Below, piece by piece: positions 52,260 through 64,000 of a stretch of 64,000 nucleotides of DNA. A program made the translations under genes and the position numbers. The stretch's first letter is position 1, and every line of letters begins with the position of its first letter. Below the pieces are notes generated by a model, which was not told the origin of the DNA, ran no database searches, and saw only the letters and a list, made by a program, of their open reading frames with translations. This stretch comes from Deltaproteobacteria bacterium (GTDB lineage: Bacteria > Desulfobacterota > Desulfobulbia > Desulfobulbales > Desulfurivibrionaceae), in NCBI GenBank assembly GCA_013349285.1, contig DUZU01000011.1:1-64000 (forward strand), given 5' to 3'.

Positions 52260-53071
52260 TGCTGCTTATTCTCCGTATCCTCGCCCAACAAAAGACGGAC
52301 GACTTGATTCGCCTGATGATGGGCGGCAATGCCGACCCTGGCCGCCATCAATCCCTGGCCGGGCTCGGCCGCGCTTTCCTGATCGCCGACCAGAAATACC
52401 CCGGGATAAAGTCTTCTGGTTTTTATCTCATTATTGCTGCCATAGCCGGCCATCCCGGATGCGCACACATAGAAAACCCCCTCAAGATGTTGAAGCCTGG
52501 CCCGCAAGGCAGCGGCCTTCATGACCGGGTCGTCAAAGCATTCGACCAAGGCGTCAACATCGGCAAACAATGCGGGGATCAAGTCTTCAGTCAATCGTTG
52601 ATCGATTATTTCCACCCGGACATAGGGATTGATTCTGCCGATATTATCTTTAAGCGCCTCGGTTTTCTTGAGACCAATCTGGTCGACAAAGTATTGCTGT
52701 CGATTCAGATTGCTCGGTTCAACCAGATCAAAATCAGCAAGGATAAGAGAACCGATTCCCATCCGGGCCAAGGCAAGGGCAACGGTGGAGCCAAGACCGC
52801 CCAGGCCCATAATGCCGACCACCGCATCCTGCAACCGCGCCTGCACTCCCGGGGTATGCCGGGCATATAACAGGTTGCGCATTTCATCGGCGGAAACCGA
52901 CTCACCCCGTTTGACGAGCCAGCATTGATCGCCGTCGCCTAAAACAAAAGAAGCAGCTACCGGATAACCATTAACAATAAATATATCGGCGTCCGGTTTA
53001 GTCCGCTTACCGACTTCGGCAACGGTCAACCCTTCACAATATTCAACAATTTCATTGTTTACTAGAAGCAT
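52256..53071 (-). CDS. thiF: ThiF-family adenylyltransferase with ubiquitin-like N-terminal region
   Basis: VGIMGLGGLGSTVALALARMGIGSLILADFDLVEPSNLNRQ. Confidence 0.93.
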   Translation of the reverse strand: MLLVNNEIVEYCEGLTVAEVGKRTKPDADIFIVNGYPVAASFVLGDGDQCWLVKRGESVSADEMRNLLYARHTPGVQARLQDAVVGIMGLGGLGSTVALALARMGIGSLILADFDLVEPSNLNRQQYFVDQIGLKKTEALKDNIGRINPYVRVEIIDQRLTEDLIPALFADVDALVECFDDPVMKAAALRARLQHLEGVFYVCASGMAGYGSNNEIKTRRLYPGVFLVGDQESAAEPGQGLMAARVGIAAHHQANQVVRLLLGEDTENKQQ

Positions 53072-53298
53072 GACTCTAACTGTCGCAGTTTGCTTAAATG
53101 CAAACTAACATATTAACCCACCCCACTTGCCGATGGTATATTTTTTTATCTTTCACCGCAATGCCCCCTAACCACGTTTCGCCTTGAAATCCCTGTAAAT
53201 CCATGGTAAATAGCCGATCTTGTATCAAAACAGCTTTACGAATGTATTTTGCAGCCAGTTCACATTATGCAAGACAGCCTTTTAAGCGAGGAAATACT

Positions 53299-53733
53299 TT
53301 GCAGGTACAACAACTGTGTGTAAGTGTTGAAAACAAGGCTGAGACAATGACGCAAATAGCGGATTTACTCGCCCAACATTGTCTCAACATCAGAGCCCTA
53401 TCGCTAATCGAAAACAATGGCAATGGTCTGTTACGACTAATTGTCAACGACACCGGCAAAGCAAAACAACTTCTGGAGAATGAAGGCTTTCAGGTAACAT
53501 TACAAGACGTCCTGGTCATCGAAGTCCCGGATAAACCAGGGGGCTTGGCCAGGGTTTTACATTCAGTGGAACACCTCAGCCTAAAAGTAGAATTCCTTTC
53601 CGCCTTCACCCAAAAAAGTGGCGAACAAGGCCTTATCATTCTTCGCTTCAACAATCTGGATCAAGCGATGACCGCTCTCAATTCCGCAAAAATCCGGACT
53701 CTGAGCAGTGAAGAACTCTATGCCATGAAATAA
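53299..53733 (+). CDS. tandem ACT-domain protein, TTG start
   Basis: QLCVSVENKAETMTQIADLLAQHCLNIRALSLIE and DVLVIEVPDKPGGLARVLHSVEHLSLKVEFLSAF; SD gagg 6 nt before TTG (ORF track begins at 53203). Confidence 0.8.
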   Translation: MQVQQLCVSVENKAETMTQIADLLAQHCLNIRALSLIENNGNGLLRLIVNDTGKAKQLLENEGFQVTLQDVLVIEVPDKPGGLARVLHSVEHLSLKVEFLSAFTQKSGEQGLIILRFNNLDQAMTALNSAKIRTLSSEELYAMK

Positions 53734-53756
53734 AGGTTTGGCACACCATTAAAAAA

Positions 53757-53793
53757 AAAGGCTGATTTGAACCTTTCGGTCAAATCAGCCTTT
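53757..53793. terminator. strong terminator between the ACT gene and the rplQ operon end
   Basis: AAAGGCTGATTTGA/TCAAATCAGCCTTT 14-bp stem with adjacent A9 (U tract for the minus strand). Confidence 0.85.
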
Positions 53794-53814
53794 AACATCT
53801 TATATCAACAAAAA

Positions 53815-54219
53815 CTAATTATCGTTTTTATCGGTAGTTGTTTCTTTGTCTTCACTATAATTTACAAGTTCAATTATAGACATCTCGGCAGCATCGCCAA
53901 GACGATTACCGGTACGAATAATCCGGGTATAACCGCCGTTACGGTCCATATATTCATCTTTCAACTTGTCGAAAAGCTTGGCCACGATTTTATGATCTCT
54001 GATATAAGACAAAGCCTGACGACGGGCATGCAAATCGCCACGTTTGGCCAAGGTCATCATTTTATCAGCAACCTTACGAAGCTCTTTGGCTTTTGGGGTT
54101 GTGGTAATAATTCTCTCATGTTCAAACAGAGAGGTAACCATATTTCTAAACATTGCCTGACGATGTGAAGTAGTACGTCCAAGCCTGTTTCCCGTTTTTC
54201 TGTGTCTCATAACAACCAA
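53815..54219 (-). CDS. rplQ: 50S ribosomal protein L17
   Basis: [34 protein letters not shown]. Confidence 0.98.
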   Translation of the reverse strand: MVVMRHRKTGNRLGRTTSHRQAMFRNMVTSLFEHERIITTTPKAKELRKVADKMMTLAKRGDLHARRQALSYIRDHKIVAKLFDKLKDEYMDRNGGYTRIIRTGNRLGDAAEMSIIELVNYSEDKETTTDKNDN

Positions 54220-54231
54220 CCTCGTCCTGAT

Positions 54232-55284
54232 TTATTCCTGATCTTCAACCAATTTATCTGAAGCAGGAGGCTCCCAGCCGTCTAACTTCATACCGAGAGA
54301 AAGATCCATCTCGGATAAAAGCTGCTTAATCTCATTGAGAGATTTACGGCCGAAGTTTTTGGTTTTAAGCATCTCAGCTTCAGTTTTCTGCACCAACTCT
54401 CCAATATGACAGATATCTGCGTTACGAAGGCAATTAGCTGAACGAACGGAAAGTTCAAGATCTTCAACACTGCGATAAAGGTTATCGTTAACCGGACCTT
54501 TAGCATCATCTCTTTCAACAACAACTTCGGGCTCAACGGCTTCTTCATCAAAATTGATAAAGACCTGCATCTGCTCTTTCAAGATTTTGGCGGCATAGGC
54601 CAAAGCAGCCTCAGGCTGTACACTTCCGTCGGTGGTAATTTCCAAGGTCAACTTGTCATAGTCTGTCTGCTGCCCAACACGGGCCTGGCTTACGATTGAC
54701 TTAACGTTGACAATGGGCGTAAAAATAGCATCAATCGGAATTACTCCGATAACTTGCTCTTCGCTCTTATTTTTTTCAGCCGGGACATAACCCTTGCCCC
54801 ACTTCACTTCAAATTCGGCATTAAAGGTTCCTTCACCGGTAATGGTGCAGATCTCCTTATCCGGGCTCATAACATCAACCATACCACCAGAGACGATATC
54901 CCCGGCGGTTACAACTCCTAACTCAGATTTTTCAATACGAACAATCTGACTTTCGGCTGAGTTGAGTTTAAGCCTGACTTCCTTCAAATTCAAGATGATC
55001 TGGGTTACGTCTTCCTTAACACCAGGAATAGTTGACAACTCATGCAAAGCACCGTCAATCTTCACGGATGTTATAGCTGCACCTTGTATTGAAGACAGCA
55101 ATATACGCCGCAGCGAATTACCGATAGTAGTGGCAAAACCACGCTCAAGCGGTTGGCATACGAACTTTCCATAACTTGACGTATGCGTTTTTTGATCTAA
55201 TTCCAATCTTTCCGGAGAGATCAGCGCGTACCAGTTTCTGTAAAACGGATCAGACTCGATTGTCATGTCTTCGTTGTTCTCCAT
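54232..55284 (-). CDS. rpoA: DNA-directed RNA polymerase subunit alpha
   Basis: [22 protein letters not shown]-type motif, C-terminal CTD. Confidence 0.98.
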   Translation of the reverse strand: MENNEDMTIESDPFYRNWYALISPERLELDQKTHTSSYGKFVCQPLERGFATTIGNSLRRILLSSIQGAAITSVKIDGALHELSTIPGVKEDVTQIILNLKEVRLKLNSAESQIVRIEKSELGVVTAGDIVSGGMVDVMSPDKEICTITGEGTFNAEFEVKWGKGYVPAEKNKSEEQVIGVIPIDAIFTPIVNVKSIVSQARVGQQTDYDKLTLEITTDGSVQPEAALAYAAKILKEQMQVFINFDEEAVEPEVVVERDDAKGPVNDNLYRSVEDLELSVRSANCLRNADICHIGELVQKTEAEMLKTKNFGRKSLNEIKQLLSEMDLSLGMKLDGWEPPASDKLVEDQE

Positions 55285-55297
55285 GGTGGATGGCTAA

Positions 55298-55927
55298 TTA
55301 TTTGGAGTAAAGCTCTACAATCAACTGTTCTTGAATCGGCAAAGTAATCTCTTGGCGATCAGGTAACGACTTAACAGAACCTTTGTAATTATCCTTATCA
55401 AGCTCCAACCAACTCGGGACACCGCGGCGAACAACAGCGTCAAGACTACTATTAATCATATCGTTCTTGCGACTTTTCTCTCTGACGGTAACAACATCAT
55501 CAACAGAAACACGGAAAGAAGGAATATTAACCTTCCGGCCATTAACCTCAATGTGATTATGACGAACAACCTGCCGAGCCTGGCTCCTTGAATCAGCAAA
55601 ACCCAAACGGAAAACAACATTGTCAAGACGAGACTCAAGAAGCATCAACAGGTTTTCGCCAGTTACGCCCTTAATCCGCTCTGCTATTTCAAAATATTTT
55701 TTAAACTGTGCTTCAAGCATGCCGTAGATACGACGAACCTTCTGCTTTTCACGCAACTGGACGGCATAATCGGATACCTTGCGTAAACGGGCTTGTCCAT
55801 GCTGTCCTGGCGGAAATGAACGCCTTTCAAACGAACATTTATCGGAGTAGCACCTGTCGCCTTTCAGAAACAGTTTAAGTTTTTCGCGCCGACATTGCCG
55901 ACATACTGCGCCTCTATACCTGGCCAA
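55298..55927 (-). CDS. rpsD: 30S ribosomal protein S4
   Basis: [26 protein letters not shown]... Confidence 0.98.
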   Translation of the reverse strand: MARYRGAVCRQCRREKLKLFLKGDRCYSDKCSFERRSFPPGQHGQARLRKVSDYAVQLREKQKVRRIYGMLEAQFKKYFEIAERIKGVTGENLLMLLESRLDNVVFRLGFADSRSQARQVVRHNHIEVNGRKVNIPSFRVSVDDVVTVREKSRKNDMINSSLDAVVRRGVPSWLELDKDNYKGSVKSLPDRQEITLPIQEQLIVELYSK

Positions 55928-56001
55928 TTTGAACCTCCACTAAATCACAATTCTATTCTTTTCGAATATTTCGAATAATTTTTCCAGCAACAACGCCCGA
56001 A

Positions 56002-56394
56002 CTACACTCTTCTACGCTTAGGGGGCTTGCAACCGTTGTGTGGAATTGGGGTAATATCACGAATCATACCGACATCAAAGCCTGCAACCTGCAAAGCTCG
56101 AATAGCAGACTCACGACCAGGGCCAGGACCTTTTACACGAACCTCAACCTTACGCAATCCATGCTCCTGCGCTTTCTTGGCTGCGGTCTCAACAGTGGTC
56201 TGCGCGGCAAAAGGAGTGCTCTTTCGCGAACCTTTAAACCCGAGACATCCACCGCTGCTCCAAGAGATCACGTTGCCCTGCTTATCAGCAAAGGTCACAA
56301 TTGTGTTGTTAAAGGTAGAATGGATAAAACAAATCCCCTCGGGAATATGTTTTTTTTCCTTGCGCTTTACGCGGCTTGTTTTCGGACTAGCCAT
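56002..56394 (-). CDS. rpsK: 30S ribosomal protein S11
   Basis: [16 protein letters not shown]...[13 protein letters not shown]. Confidence 0.98.
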   Translation of the reverse strand: MASPKTSRVKRKEKKHIPEGICFIHSTFNNTIVTFADKQGNVISWSSGGCLGFKGSRKSTPFAAQTTVETAAKKAQEHGLRKVEVRVKGPGPGRESAIRALQVAGFDVGMIRDITPIPHNGCKPPKRRRV

Positions 56395-56431
56395 TTTCTC
56401 TCCTAATACTTACGAGATATGCGTTTATCAA

Positions 56432-56800
56432 TTACTTCTTCGACTTAACAGCTGAGCGTCTCGGTCCCTTCCGGGTACGGGCATTGGTCTTGGTTCTTTG
56501 ACCATGCACCGGAAGCCCACGCCTATGCCTGAGGCCGCGATAACAACCAAGATCCAAAAGACGCTTGATGTCCATTGCAACCTCGCGACGACGATCACCC
56601 TCAACCACAAAGTGATCTTCAATTATTTTCCTGATCTTAGCGACCTCTTCCTCGGAGAGAGTATCACTATTGGCAATAAAATCAATATTTGCCATCTCAA
56701 GAATCTTACGAGCTGAAGTACGGCCGATACCATGAATATAGGTAAGGGCTATCTCCATATGCTTATTTTTAGGTAAATCAACACCAGCTAAACGTGCCAA
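56432..56800 (-). CDS. rpsM: 30S ribosomal protein S13
   Basis: [30 protein letters not shown]. Confidence 0.98.
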   Translation of the reverse strand: MARLAGVDLPKNKHMEIALTYIHGIGRTSARKILEMANIDFIANSDTLSEEEVAKIRKIIEDHFVVEGDRRREVAMDIKRLLDLGCYRGLRHRRGLPVHGQRTKTNARTRKGPRRSAVKSKK

Positions 56801-56838
56801 GGCTTGCCTCCATTGCTATGCAAATAAACTTTTTTATA

Positions 56839-56952
56839 CTAGCCCTGCCGCTGCTTATGTTTTTTAATTTTACACGAAACTCTCAAAACTCCATTCCGCT
56901 TAAACACGCGACATGCACTACAAATTTTCTTAATAGATGATCTTACTTTCAT
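56839..56952 (-). CDS. rpmJ: 50S ribosomal protein L36
   Basis: [37 protein letters not shown] (37 aa, below the ORF-track cutoff). Confidence 0.97.
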   Translation of the reverse strand: MKVRSSIKKICSACRVFKRNGVLRVSCKIKKHKQRQG

Positions 56953-56986
56953 CACGAGACCCTTTTGTTATGGTTGTGATTGACAC

Positions 56987-57208
56987 TTATTTTTTTGCAC
57001 GAAAAGTAACCCTGCCCCTTGTCAGGTCGTAGGGAGAAAGCTCAACAGTAACTCTGTCCCCGGGCAAGATCTTAATAAAATACATCCGCATCTTCCCGGA
57101 AATATGAGCAAGAACCTTATGCCCATTATCCAACTCAACACGAAACATCGCATTGGGTAAAGGTTCAACAATAGTTCCCTCTACTTGTATTGCTTCTTCT
57201 TTAGCCAT
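56987..57208 (-). CDS. infA: translation initiation factor IF-1
   Basis: [41 protein letters not shown]. Confidence 0.98.
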   Translation of the reverse strand: MAKEEAIQVEGTIVEPLPNAMFRVELDNGHKVLAHISGKMRMYFIKILPGDRVTVELSPYDLTRGRVTFRAKK

Positions 57209-57342
57209 ATACGATTATTATCCTGTTGTTATATCTTTTGTGAACAAAATGTATTCTATAAACACCCTGTTCCAGAAAGCACAAGATATTAACTTATTTT
57301 TATATTTTTGGCTTATCTTTTTTACTAAAAGTCAAAAATAAA

Positions 57343-58107
57343 TTACGAAACCCTTTCACTCAGCACTAAAGGGTCACCTTCGGTAACGGCAATTGAATGT
57401 TCAAAATGCGCCGAGGGCTTTTTATCTTTGGTAACTACGGTCCACCCATCACGCAAAACTTCAACTAAATGGGTGCCCAGGTTAACCATCGGTTCAATCG
57501 CAAGAACCATACCCGGCATCAACTTCGGCGTCCGTTCCGTTCTATTATAATTAGGTATCTCCGGAGCCTCATGCAACTGACTCCCTATACCATGTCCGAC
57601 AAACTGCCGGACAACAGAAAAGCCGTGCTTTTCAACATGCTCCTGCACGGCTTTTGAAATATCATTTATCCGGTTACCGGCTCTGGCCTGGGCAATCCCC
57701 TTATAAAGCGAATCCTTGGTAACCTGTAACAGATCTTGGTATTTGGCGGCTATCTTCCCCACCGGAATAGTTACGGCGGAATCACCGTAATAGCCCTTGT
57801 ATCTAACCCCAAAATCAATACTAACGATATCACCGTCCCTTAACACGACCTTCTTGGAGGGGATACCGTGCACAACTTGCTCATTTACGGAAACACAAAG
57901 ACTGCCGGGAAAACCTCGATACCCCTTGAAAGCAGGATGGGCACCGGCCTGTCTACAATTATCTTCAGCAATCTGGTCCAGAAAAAGAGTCGTACAACCA
58001 GGCTCTATTTTCTGCTCGAGCAAGCTAAGCGTATTAGCAACAATCTGATTGGCCTCCTGCATGATCTTAATCTCTTCAGGAGACTTCAGGATAATTGCAT
58101 TGCTCAT
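57343..58107 (-). CDS. map: methionine aminopeptidase
   Basis: VSIDFGVRYKGYYGDSAVT, GHGIGSQLHEAPEI. Confidence 0.97.
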   Translation of the reverse strand: MSNAIILKSPEEIKIMQEANQIVANTLSLLEQKIEPGCTTLFLDQIAEDNCRQAGAHPAFKGYRGFPGSLCVSVNEQVVHGIPSKKVVLRDGDIVSIDFGVRYKGYYGDSAVTIPVGKIAAKYQDLLQVTKDSLYKGIAQARAGNRINDISKAVQEHVEKHGFSVVRQFVGHGIGSQLHEAPEIPNYNRTERTPKLMPGMVLAIEPMVNLGTHLVEVLRDGWTVVTKDKKPSAHFEHSIAVTEGDPLVLSERVS

Positions 58108-58120
58108 CTTTTACTCTACC

Positions 58121-59434
58121 TTAACGCCGTCCTTTCATGCCGCCGGATTTCATAAAACCATCATAATTACGCATCACCGTGTGCGACTCAATCTGCGACA
58201 TGGTATCAATGGCAACCCCGACAACAATAAGCAGGGCAGTGCCTCCGAAGTAAAAAGGCACATGCAATTCATTAATCAAAATCGTGGGCAACACACAGAT
58301 GAGACTGACATATACCGCCCCGATCACAGTGAGTCTAACCATGATTTTGTCTATAAAATCAGCGGTCTTCTTGCCGGGACGAATGCCGGGCACAAAACCG
58401 CCGTTTTTCTTCAAATTTTCCGCCACATCAACGGGATTAAAGGTAACCGCTGTATAAAAGAAACAAAAGAAAACAATAAAACCTACAAACAGAAGGGTGT
58501 GTGGCACACTCCCCCAACTCAAAGCCGCACTCATTTGCTGAACCCAGTCGATCTGAATAAACTGACCGATCGTGGCCGGAAACATCATAATCGATGAAGC
58601 AAAAATGGGAGGAATTACACCTGCCATATTCACCTTAAGCGGCAAATGTGACTGCTGGCCGCCATACATCTTACGACCAACCATCCTTTTCGCATACTGA
58701 ATGGGAATACGTCGTTGCGCGGTCTCAAAGAAAATAATAAAAGCAATAATCGCCCCCATCATCACCAGGAGAATGGGTAACATTATATAATGAATTTCAC
58801 CGGCACCGGCCATTTTAAAAGTATTTACAATGGCCGCAGGCATACGAGCAACGATACCTGCAAAAATAATAAGCGATATACCGTTGCCAATACCCCGCTC
58901 GGTCATCTGCTCGCCAAGCCACATGATGAATGCCGTACCGGAAGTCAGGGTCAGCATGGTCATCAACCTAAACGAAAGGCCCGGCTCGATAACAACCATG
59001 GCGCCGGTCCCTGGTGCGGTCATGGACTCAAGGCCGATACTTATAAAAAGTCCCTGTACCAGACTGAGCACAACCGTAGCATAGCGGGTGTACTGGGTAA
59101 TCTTATGACGCCCGGCCTGTCCTTCCTTGGAAAGTGCCTCAAGCTGCGGAACAACAACGGTCAGCAGCTGAAAAATGATTGAGGCACTGATATAGGGCAT
59201 GATGCCGAGGGCAAATATCGAAAAATTTTCGAGCGCACCGCCGGAGAACATATTGAACATGTCAAATAATGTTCCACCGCTTTGGGCGAAAAACTGAGTA
59301 AGCGCTTCGCCATTGATACCGGGAGTAGGAATCTGCACCCCTGCACGGTAGACGGCCAGCATGAAAAGCGTAAAAAGTATGCGACGCCTTAATTCAGGAA
59401 TATTAGCAGCGTTGGAAACCCCGGCTTGCATCAA
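58121..59434 (-). CDS. secY: preprotein translocase subunit SecY
   Basis: 437 aa, 10 [13 protein letters not shown]-like start, [17 protein letters not shown]. Confidence 0.98.
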   Translation of the reverse strand: MMQAGVSNAANIPELRRRILFTLFMLAVYRAGVQIPTPGINGEALTQFFAQSGGTLFDMFNMFSGGALENFSIFALGIMPYISASIIFQLLTVVVPQLEALSKEGQAGRHKITQYTRYATVVLSLVQGLFISIGLESMTAPGTGAMVVIEPGLSFRLMTMLTLTSGTAFIMWLGEQMTERGIGNGISLIIFAGIVARMPAAIVNTFKMAGAGEIHYIMLPILLVMMGAIIAFIIFFETAQRRIPIQYAKRMVGRKMYGGQQSHLPLKVNMAGVIPPIFASSIMMFPATIGQFIQIDWVQQMSAALSWGSVPHTLLFVGFIVFFCFFYTAVTFNPVDVAENLKKNGGFVPGIRPGKKTADFIDKIMVRLTVIGAVYVSLICVLPTILINELHVPFYFGGTALLIVVGVAIDTMSQIESHTVMRNYDGFMKSGGMKGRR

Positions 59435-59875
59435 TTATGCCTCAATCTTACCGCCAGCCGCTTCAACCTTCTGACGGGCAGATTGGCTCACCTTGTCCAC
59501 GGCAATGGTTAAGGCTATGCTCACCTCGCCGTTACCCAGCAATTTAATCAGGTTGTCGCTATTGGAAACAAGACCGGCATCAACAAGAGCCTGCTTGTCA
59601 ACTCTGGCCCCGGCATCAAAGCGATCAAGATCCTGAACGTTAACAACAGCGTACTCTTTCCGGAAAATGTTGGTAAAACCGCGCTTGGGAAGACGACGAT
59701 GCAAAGGCATCTGCCCACCCTCAAAGCCTGGTTTGATACCACTGCCGGAACGAGATTTAAAGCCTTTGTGGCCACGGGTAGCGGTCTGACCATGGCCGGA
59801 ACCCTGTCCACGACCAACTCTTTTCCTTGCCTTCCGAGATCCCGGCGCCGGCGACAAATTACTTAACGTCAACAT
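59435..59875 (-). CDS. rplO: 50S ribosomal protein L15
   Basis: [26 protein letters not shown]. Confidence 0.98.
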   Translation of the reverse strand: MLTLSNLSPAPGSRKARKRVGRGQGSGHGQTATRGHKGFKSRSGSGIKPGFEGGQMPLHRRLPKRGFTNIFRKEYAVVNVQDLDRFDAGARVDKQALVDAGLVSNSDNLIKLLGNGEVSIALTIAVDKVSQSARQKVEAAGGKIEA

Positions 59876-59878
59876 GTA

Positions 59879-60058
59879 TTATTCCTCCACCACAACCAGG
59901 TGTTGTACCTTATTGATCATCCCCCGGATCTCGGGTGTGTCTTGCCGAACAACTGTTTTATTGGTCTTTGTCAGCCCCAAGCCGACCAAGGTGGCACGAA
60001 TTTTCTTCGTACTCCCGATCATGCTTTTTTTGAGGGTAACTTTGAGCTGATTTGCCAT
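59879..60058 (-). CDS. rpmD: 50S ribosomal protein L30
   Basis: [59 protein letters not shown] (59 aa). Confidence 0.96.
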   Translation of the reverse strand: MANQLKVTLKKSMIGSTKKIRATLVGLGLTKTNKTVVRQDTPEIRGMINKVQHLVVVEE

Positions 60059-60153
60059 ATCGATACCTATCCAATATTCAATTAGTTATATAAGTTCACA
60101 AAATTATCATTGTGAACTTAATGACCAGTAATTTGAAAAAAGAAAAGAACTAA

Positions 60154-60663
60154 TTAAGCTGTGATCTCTTCAACCGATTTACCGCGAGTTGCCGCAATCT
60201 CCTGGGCTGTCCGCAGACGAAGCAAACCATCGATTGTTGCCTTAACCAAATTATGGGGATTATGAGAACCAATGCATTTGGTCAGGATATTATTAACCCC
60301 TGCGGCTTCCAATACGGCGCGAACAGCACCACCGGCAATAACCCCGGTACCTTCAACCGCCGGTTTCAGCATAACCTGACCAGCGCCAAACTTACCATGA
60401 ATCTCATGGGGAATGGTTACTTCATTGATCGAAACCCTCTTCATATCTTTGCGGGCTTTATCAACTCCCTTCCTGATCGCATCCGGCACCTGGTTTGCTT
60501 TGCCAAGGCCATAACCGACCCGACCATTGCCATCGCCGACCACAACAATAGCGCTGAAACTAAAGCGCCGACCACCTTTCACAACCTTTGCAGTTCGATT
60601 GATATGAACAATCTTTTCGATGAACTGGTCGTCGGTATTTGCATTTTTATTAAAATTTGACAA
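60154..60663 (-). CDS. rpsE: 30S ribosomal protein S5
   Basis: [35 protein letters not shown]. Confidence 0.98.
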   Translation of the reverse strand: MSNFNKNANTDDQFIEKIVHINRTAKVVKGGRRFSFSAIVVVGDGNGRVGYGLGKANQVPDAIRKGVDKARKDMKRVSINEVTIPHEIHGKFGAGQVMLKPAVEGTGVIAGGAVRAVLEAAGVNNILTKCIGSHNPHNLVKATIDGLLRLRTAQEIAATRGKSVEEITA

Positions 60664-60731
60664 GGTTTACCCCCAAATAGTCGATAATTTGGTTTAGTCT
60701 TCGGGTCAGCTCAGTGCAATAACCTGAAAAT

Positions 60732-61097
60732 TTAAAATTCCAGACCGCCTTCACGTGCCCCTTCAGACAGGGCCTTTACTCGGCCATGATATATATATCC
60801 ACCGCGATCAAAAACAACCTTGGCAATCCCCTTACTCTTTGCTATCTCGGCAAGCTTAAGACCTACCTGACGGGCAAATTCGGTTTTACCTTTTGCATCA
60901 ACGGTTTTAATTTCTTTATCAACGGTTGACATTGAAACCAAAGTGTGCCCGGCAACATCATCAATAACCTGACAATAGATATGCTTGGCGCTTTTAAATA
61001 CACGCAACCGAGGTCGTTCCGGAGTCCCGACAATATTTTTCCTGATCCGTTTCACCCGCTTTTCGCGTGCAACCTGTTTCGGATTTGTTTTACCCAT
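60732..61097 (-). CDS. rplR: 50S ribosomal protein L18
   Basis: [20 protein letters not shown]...[19 protein letters not shown]. Confidence 0.98.
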   Translation of the reverse strand: MGKTNPKQVAREKRVKRIRKNIVGTPERPRLRVFKSAKHIYCQVIDDVAGHTLVSMSTVDKEIKTVDAKGKTEFARQVGLKLAEIAKSKGIAKVVFDRGGYIYHGRVKALSEGAREGGLEF

Positions 61098-61161
61098 TTT
61101 TCTGCCTTATCTCAGTGTATTCAGCTCGTTATGAACGGAAAGATACAACTTTACCTAAAAA

Positions 61162-61701
61162 TTATTTAGAAGATGTCTTGCCGACCTTACGGACAATATG
61201 CTCATCGGAATAACGGATACCTTTACCCTTGTAAGGCTCAGGAGGCCGTATAGCGCGAATCTTCGCTGCGGTCTGACCAAGACTTTCCTTGTCGATACAG
61301 TCAAGGGTAATCGTATTAGTCTTATCGACCTCAGCACTTACCCCGTCAGGAAGACTGAAATCAACCGGGTTGGAATAGCCAACGTTCAAGGTAAGAATTT
61401 TGCCCTTAACCTCTGCACGATAACCAACACCGTCAATGTTCAATTTTTTCTGAAAAGATTGCTCAACGCCGACTACCATGTTGTTGACCAAAGTACGGGT
61501 CAAACCGGAAAAAGCGCTGGTCCTCTTACTGTTATCTTTGCAGACGACAATGTATGCACCGTCTTTCTCTTCAAGAGCAACTTCCGGACGGATAACACGC
61601 TCCAAAGTACCCTTCGGCCCTGTAACCTTCACATGGGTACCGTTTATATCAAGTTTAACCCCTTTGGGTACAGGGATAGGTTGATTGCCAATCCTAGACA
61701 T
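61162..61701 (-). CDS. rplF: 50S ribosomal protein L6
   Basis: MSRIGNQPIPVPKGVKLDINGTHVKVTGPKG. Confidence 0.98.
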   Translation of the reverse strand: MSRIGNQPIPVPKGVKLDINGTHVKVTGPKGTLERVIRPEVALEEKDGAYIVVCKDNSKRTSAFSGLTRTLVNNMVVGVEQSFQKKLNIDGVGYRAEVKGKILTLNVGYSNPVDFSLPDGVSAEVDKTNTITLDCIDKESLGQTAAKIRAIRPPEPYKGKGIRYSDEHIVRKVGKTSSK

Positions 61702-61749
61702 GGCTGTTCTCCACTATTTACAAGATACTCAAATTAAGCAAAAAAAGAC

Positions 61750-62148
61750 TTACCAAACCTCACAAAGAATCTCACCACCGAGCTTTTGGCTTCTAGCTTC
61801 ACGGTCGGTAACAATTCCCTTTGAAGTCGATATAATCGCGATTCCCAAACCACTCATTACCTTGGCAATCTTGTCATGTTTCACATAGATTCTACGGCCA
61901 GGCTTACTAATGCGTTTCAGTCCTGTGATAACACCATAATTATTCTGGTCGTATTTAAGATCAACACGCAGAACACCTTGGATTTTATCTTCGATTACCT
62001 GAAAACCACTGATGTAACCTTCTCTTTTGAGAATTTCAGCTACACCAGCCTTCAGCTTCGAAAGTGGCATTTCTACACTTTCGAACTTGACCATTCCGGC
62101 ATTCCTTATCCTGGTCAGCATATCAGCCAGGGGGTCAGTCATGGACAT
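61750..62148 (-). CDS. rpsH: 30S ribosomal protein S8
   Basis: [17 protein letters not shown]...[26 protein letters not shown]. Confidence 0.98.
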   Translation of the reverse strand: MSMTDPLADMLTRIRNAGMVKFESVEMPLSKLKAGVAEILKREGYISGFQVIEDKIQGVLRVDLKYDQNNYGVITGLKRISKPGRRIYVKHDKIAKVMSGLGIAIISTSKGIVTDREARSQKLGGEILCEVW

Positions 62149-62213
62149 AGGTCCGTACTCCCATCAAAAAATTGTTTTCGTAAAATTCAGTTACCGGTAA
62201 AGCTTGTTTTTAG

Positions 62214-62399
62214 TTACCAACTTGACTTGGTAACACCGGTAATTTGCCCTTGATTAGCCAGTGATCGGAAGCATATACGACATACGCCGAACTTCCTGAT
62301 AAATGCATGCGGCCTACCACACAATCCACAACGGTTATAGCCCCGAACACTGAACTTGGGCTTACGTGCGCATTTTGCTATTAAAGATTTTTTAGCCAA
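62214..62399 (-). CDS. rpsN: 30S ribosomal protein S14 type Z
   Basis: 61 aa with CGLCGRPH and CRICFR zinc motifs. Confidence 0.97.
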   Translation of the reverse strand: MAKKSLIAKCARKPKFSVRGYNRCGLCGRPHAFIRKFGVCRICFRSLANQGQITGVTKSSW

Positions 62400-62414
62400 A
62401 TCTTCCTCCTATCC

Positions 62415-62957
62415 TTACCGTTTACGGAAGGGCATTCCCAATGATTTCAAAAGGTACCGACCTTCTTCATCGCTTTGAGCGGTCGTTGTAATCACAATAT
62501 TAAGTCCCTTGATTTTATCGATCTTGTCATAATCAATTTCAGGGAAAATGATATGCTCTTTTATGCCCATAGCATAGTTTCCACGACCATCAAAAGCTTT
62601 TACTGAAACGCCCCTGAAGTCACGTACTCGGGGAAGAGCAATATTCAGCAACTTTGACAGAAAGTCATACATCCTGTCGCCACGAAGAGTTACCTTGCAA
62701 CCAATCGGCATACCCTCACGCAATTTAAAAGTCGCGATTGACTTCTTAGCCCGCGTAACTACAGCCTTCTGACCGGCAATCATAGTCAGCTCATTAACTG
62801 CGCCGTCAATAATTTTCGGATTTTGCACAGCTTCTCCCAAGCCCATATTCAAAACGACCTTGGTAATCTTCGGCACCTGCATCACATTCTTATAGCCGAA
62901 CTCTTTCATGAGCTGCGGGACACACTCGTCCTGATAACACTTTTTAACCCCAGCCAT
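62415..62957 (-). CDS. rplE: 50S ribosomal protein L5
   Basis: [40 protein letters not shown]. Confidence 0.98.
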   Translation of the reverse strand: MAGVKKCYQDECVPQLMKEFGYKNVMQVPKITKVVLNMGLGEAVQNPKIIDGAVNELTMIAGQKAVVTRAKKSIATFKLREGMPIGCKVTLRGDRMYDFLSKLLNIALPRVRDFRGVSVKAFDGRGNYAMGIKEHIIFPEIDYDKIDKIKGLNIVITTTAQSDEEGRYLLKSLGMPFRKR

Positions 62958-62989
62958 TATAGCCTCCAAAAAATCAGATCTGTATCAGC

Positions 62990-63334
62990 TTACGCGTCTA
63001 CGGATTCATTACACTTTTTACAAGTGCGGACCTTGGTGCCGTCCTCAAGTATTTTTTTGCCGACTCGCACCGTCTTAGAACACTTAGGACAAATCAACAT
63101 CAGATTAGAGATGTGGATTGCGGCCTCTTTTTCAATGATGCCGCCCTGCTGGTTCATTTGACTCGGCTTCGTGTGCCGTTTGATCATGTTCAATTTTTCG
63201 ACAATAACGTTATCGTCCTTAGAATTGACTTTGATTATTTTCCCGACACGACCATTATCCTTGCCGGTAATCACTTCAACCTGATCATTAACTTTTAAAT
63301 GTTTCTTTGCTTGCATCCTAATATGCCTCTTCAA
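62990..63334 (-). CDS. rplX: 50S ribosomal protein L24 (start possibly at MQAKKHLKV)
   Basis: [24 protein letters not shown]-terminal CPKC...CKKC. Confidence 0.97.
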   Translation of the reverse strand: MKRHIRMQAKKHLKVNDQVEVITGKDNGRVGKIIKVNSKDDNVIVEKLNMIKRHTKPSQMNQQGGIIEKEAAIHISNLMLICPKCSKTVRVGKKILEDGTKVRTCKKCNESVDA

Positions 63335-63398
63335 CGATCAGGACAAAGTTCCCAATCTATGTCTCCACCCTATATTTTGCGCTGAGCAAAACCGCCTA

Positions 63399-63767
63399 CT
63401 ATAGAACCTCAGGCGCAAGGGATATAATCTTCATATAGCCTTTGGGGCGCAACTCTCTGGCCACCGGCCCAAAAATACGGGTTCCAAGAGGTTCCCCTGA
63501 AGCATTCAAAAGAACTGCGGAATTATCATCAAATTTTACGGAAGTAGCATCCATTCGCTTGAGCTCTTTTGCCGTCCGAACAACAACAGCGCGAAGCACA
63601 TCGCCTTTTTTGACCTTGGCATTTGGAATTGCTTCCTGAACAGCAACAACAATTACATCACCAATGCCTGCATAACGACGCCTGGTACCACCCAGAACAC
63701 GAATACAAAGTACTCTTTTTGCACCCGAATTATCTGCAACATTCAGTACGCTTTCTGTCTGTATCAT
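63399..63767 (-). CDS. rplN: 50S ribosomal protein L14
   Basis: [27 protein letters not shown]. Confidence 0.98.
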   Translation of the reverse strand: MIQTESVLNVADNSGAKRVLCIRVLGGTRRRYAGIGDVIVVAVQEAIPNAKVKKGDVLRAVVVRTAKELKRMDATSVKFDDNSAVLLNASGEPLGTRIFGPVARELRPKGYMKIISLAPEVL

Positions 63768-63850
63768 CTCTTCACCAACCGCCTATAAATTAGCCTGCAT
63801 AACCCGGTAACCCCAGGACAGACAGACGGATTGTAAAATTAAAGCCGTTA

Positions 63851-64000
63851 TTAAACAGCCTTTTCAATTATCTCACGAACCAACCAACGTTTGTTTTTGC
63901 TCAGCGGCCGACACTCTTGGATCAAAACGCGGTCACCGACATTACAGCTGTTTTCTGGATCATGTGCCATAAATTTTGTATGACGCCTCAAGAATTTCCC
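63851..64000 (-). CDS. rpsQ: 30S ribosomal protein S17, partial (start beyond window)
   Basis: [48 protein letters not shown]. Confidence 0.93.
   Translation of the reverse strand, partial: GKFLRRHTKFMAHDPENSCNVGDRVLIQECRPLSKNKRWLVREIIEKAV

Noticed and set aside
53072-53200. Possible TPP riboswitch upstream of thiF-S-G-H
   Set aside because: No CUGAGA/ACCUGAUCUGG-type THI-box core seen on the minus strand upstream of thiF.

Overview
The window is a dense chromosomal segment. It looks like a Desulfobacterota (Desulfobulbales-like) anaerobe, which is an inference from gene content. Minus-strand housekeeping blocks flank it: thrS-infC-rpmI-rplT-pheS-pheT-ihfA-merR-tRNA-Pro on the left, and rplQ-rpoA-rpsD-rpsK-rpsM-rpmJ-infA-map-secY-rplO-rpmD-rpsE-rplR-rplF-rpsH-rpsN-rplE-rplX-rplN-rpsQ on the right. 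Between them are recR/ybaB/dnaX/ffs/tRNA-Ser/tadA, a PHP(EndoQ-like)-UvrD fusion, an LpxR-like protein, priA/def/fmt/larC/pgpA, pyrG/kdsA/kdsC/lptC/pyrF, two multiheme c-type cytochromes, a four-subunit cytoplasmic NiFe hydrogenase (beta-gamma-delta-alpha), a mercury-methylation pair hgcA-hgcB, a stand-alone AICAR transformylase and thiF-S-G-H. The most interesting observation is at hgcA. The reading frame continues upstream of the annotated GTG through an in-frame Cys-UGA, with a bacterial-SECIS-like hairpin about 18 nt after the UGA, so HgcA may be a selenoprotein. Other notable signals are an A9 slippage site in dnaX with near-immediate stops in both shifted frames, infC starting at AUU, a decaying tandem tRNA-Pro array (one copy with a Thr-type GGU anticodon and a 27-nt T-loop insertion), a tRNA-Val with C33, the EndoQ-UvrD fusion, and a hydrogenase large subunit with no C-terminal extension.
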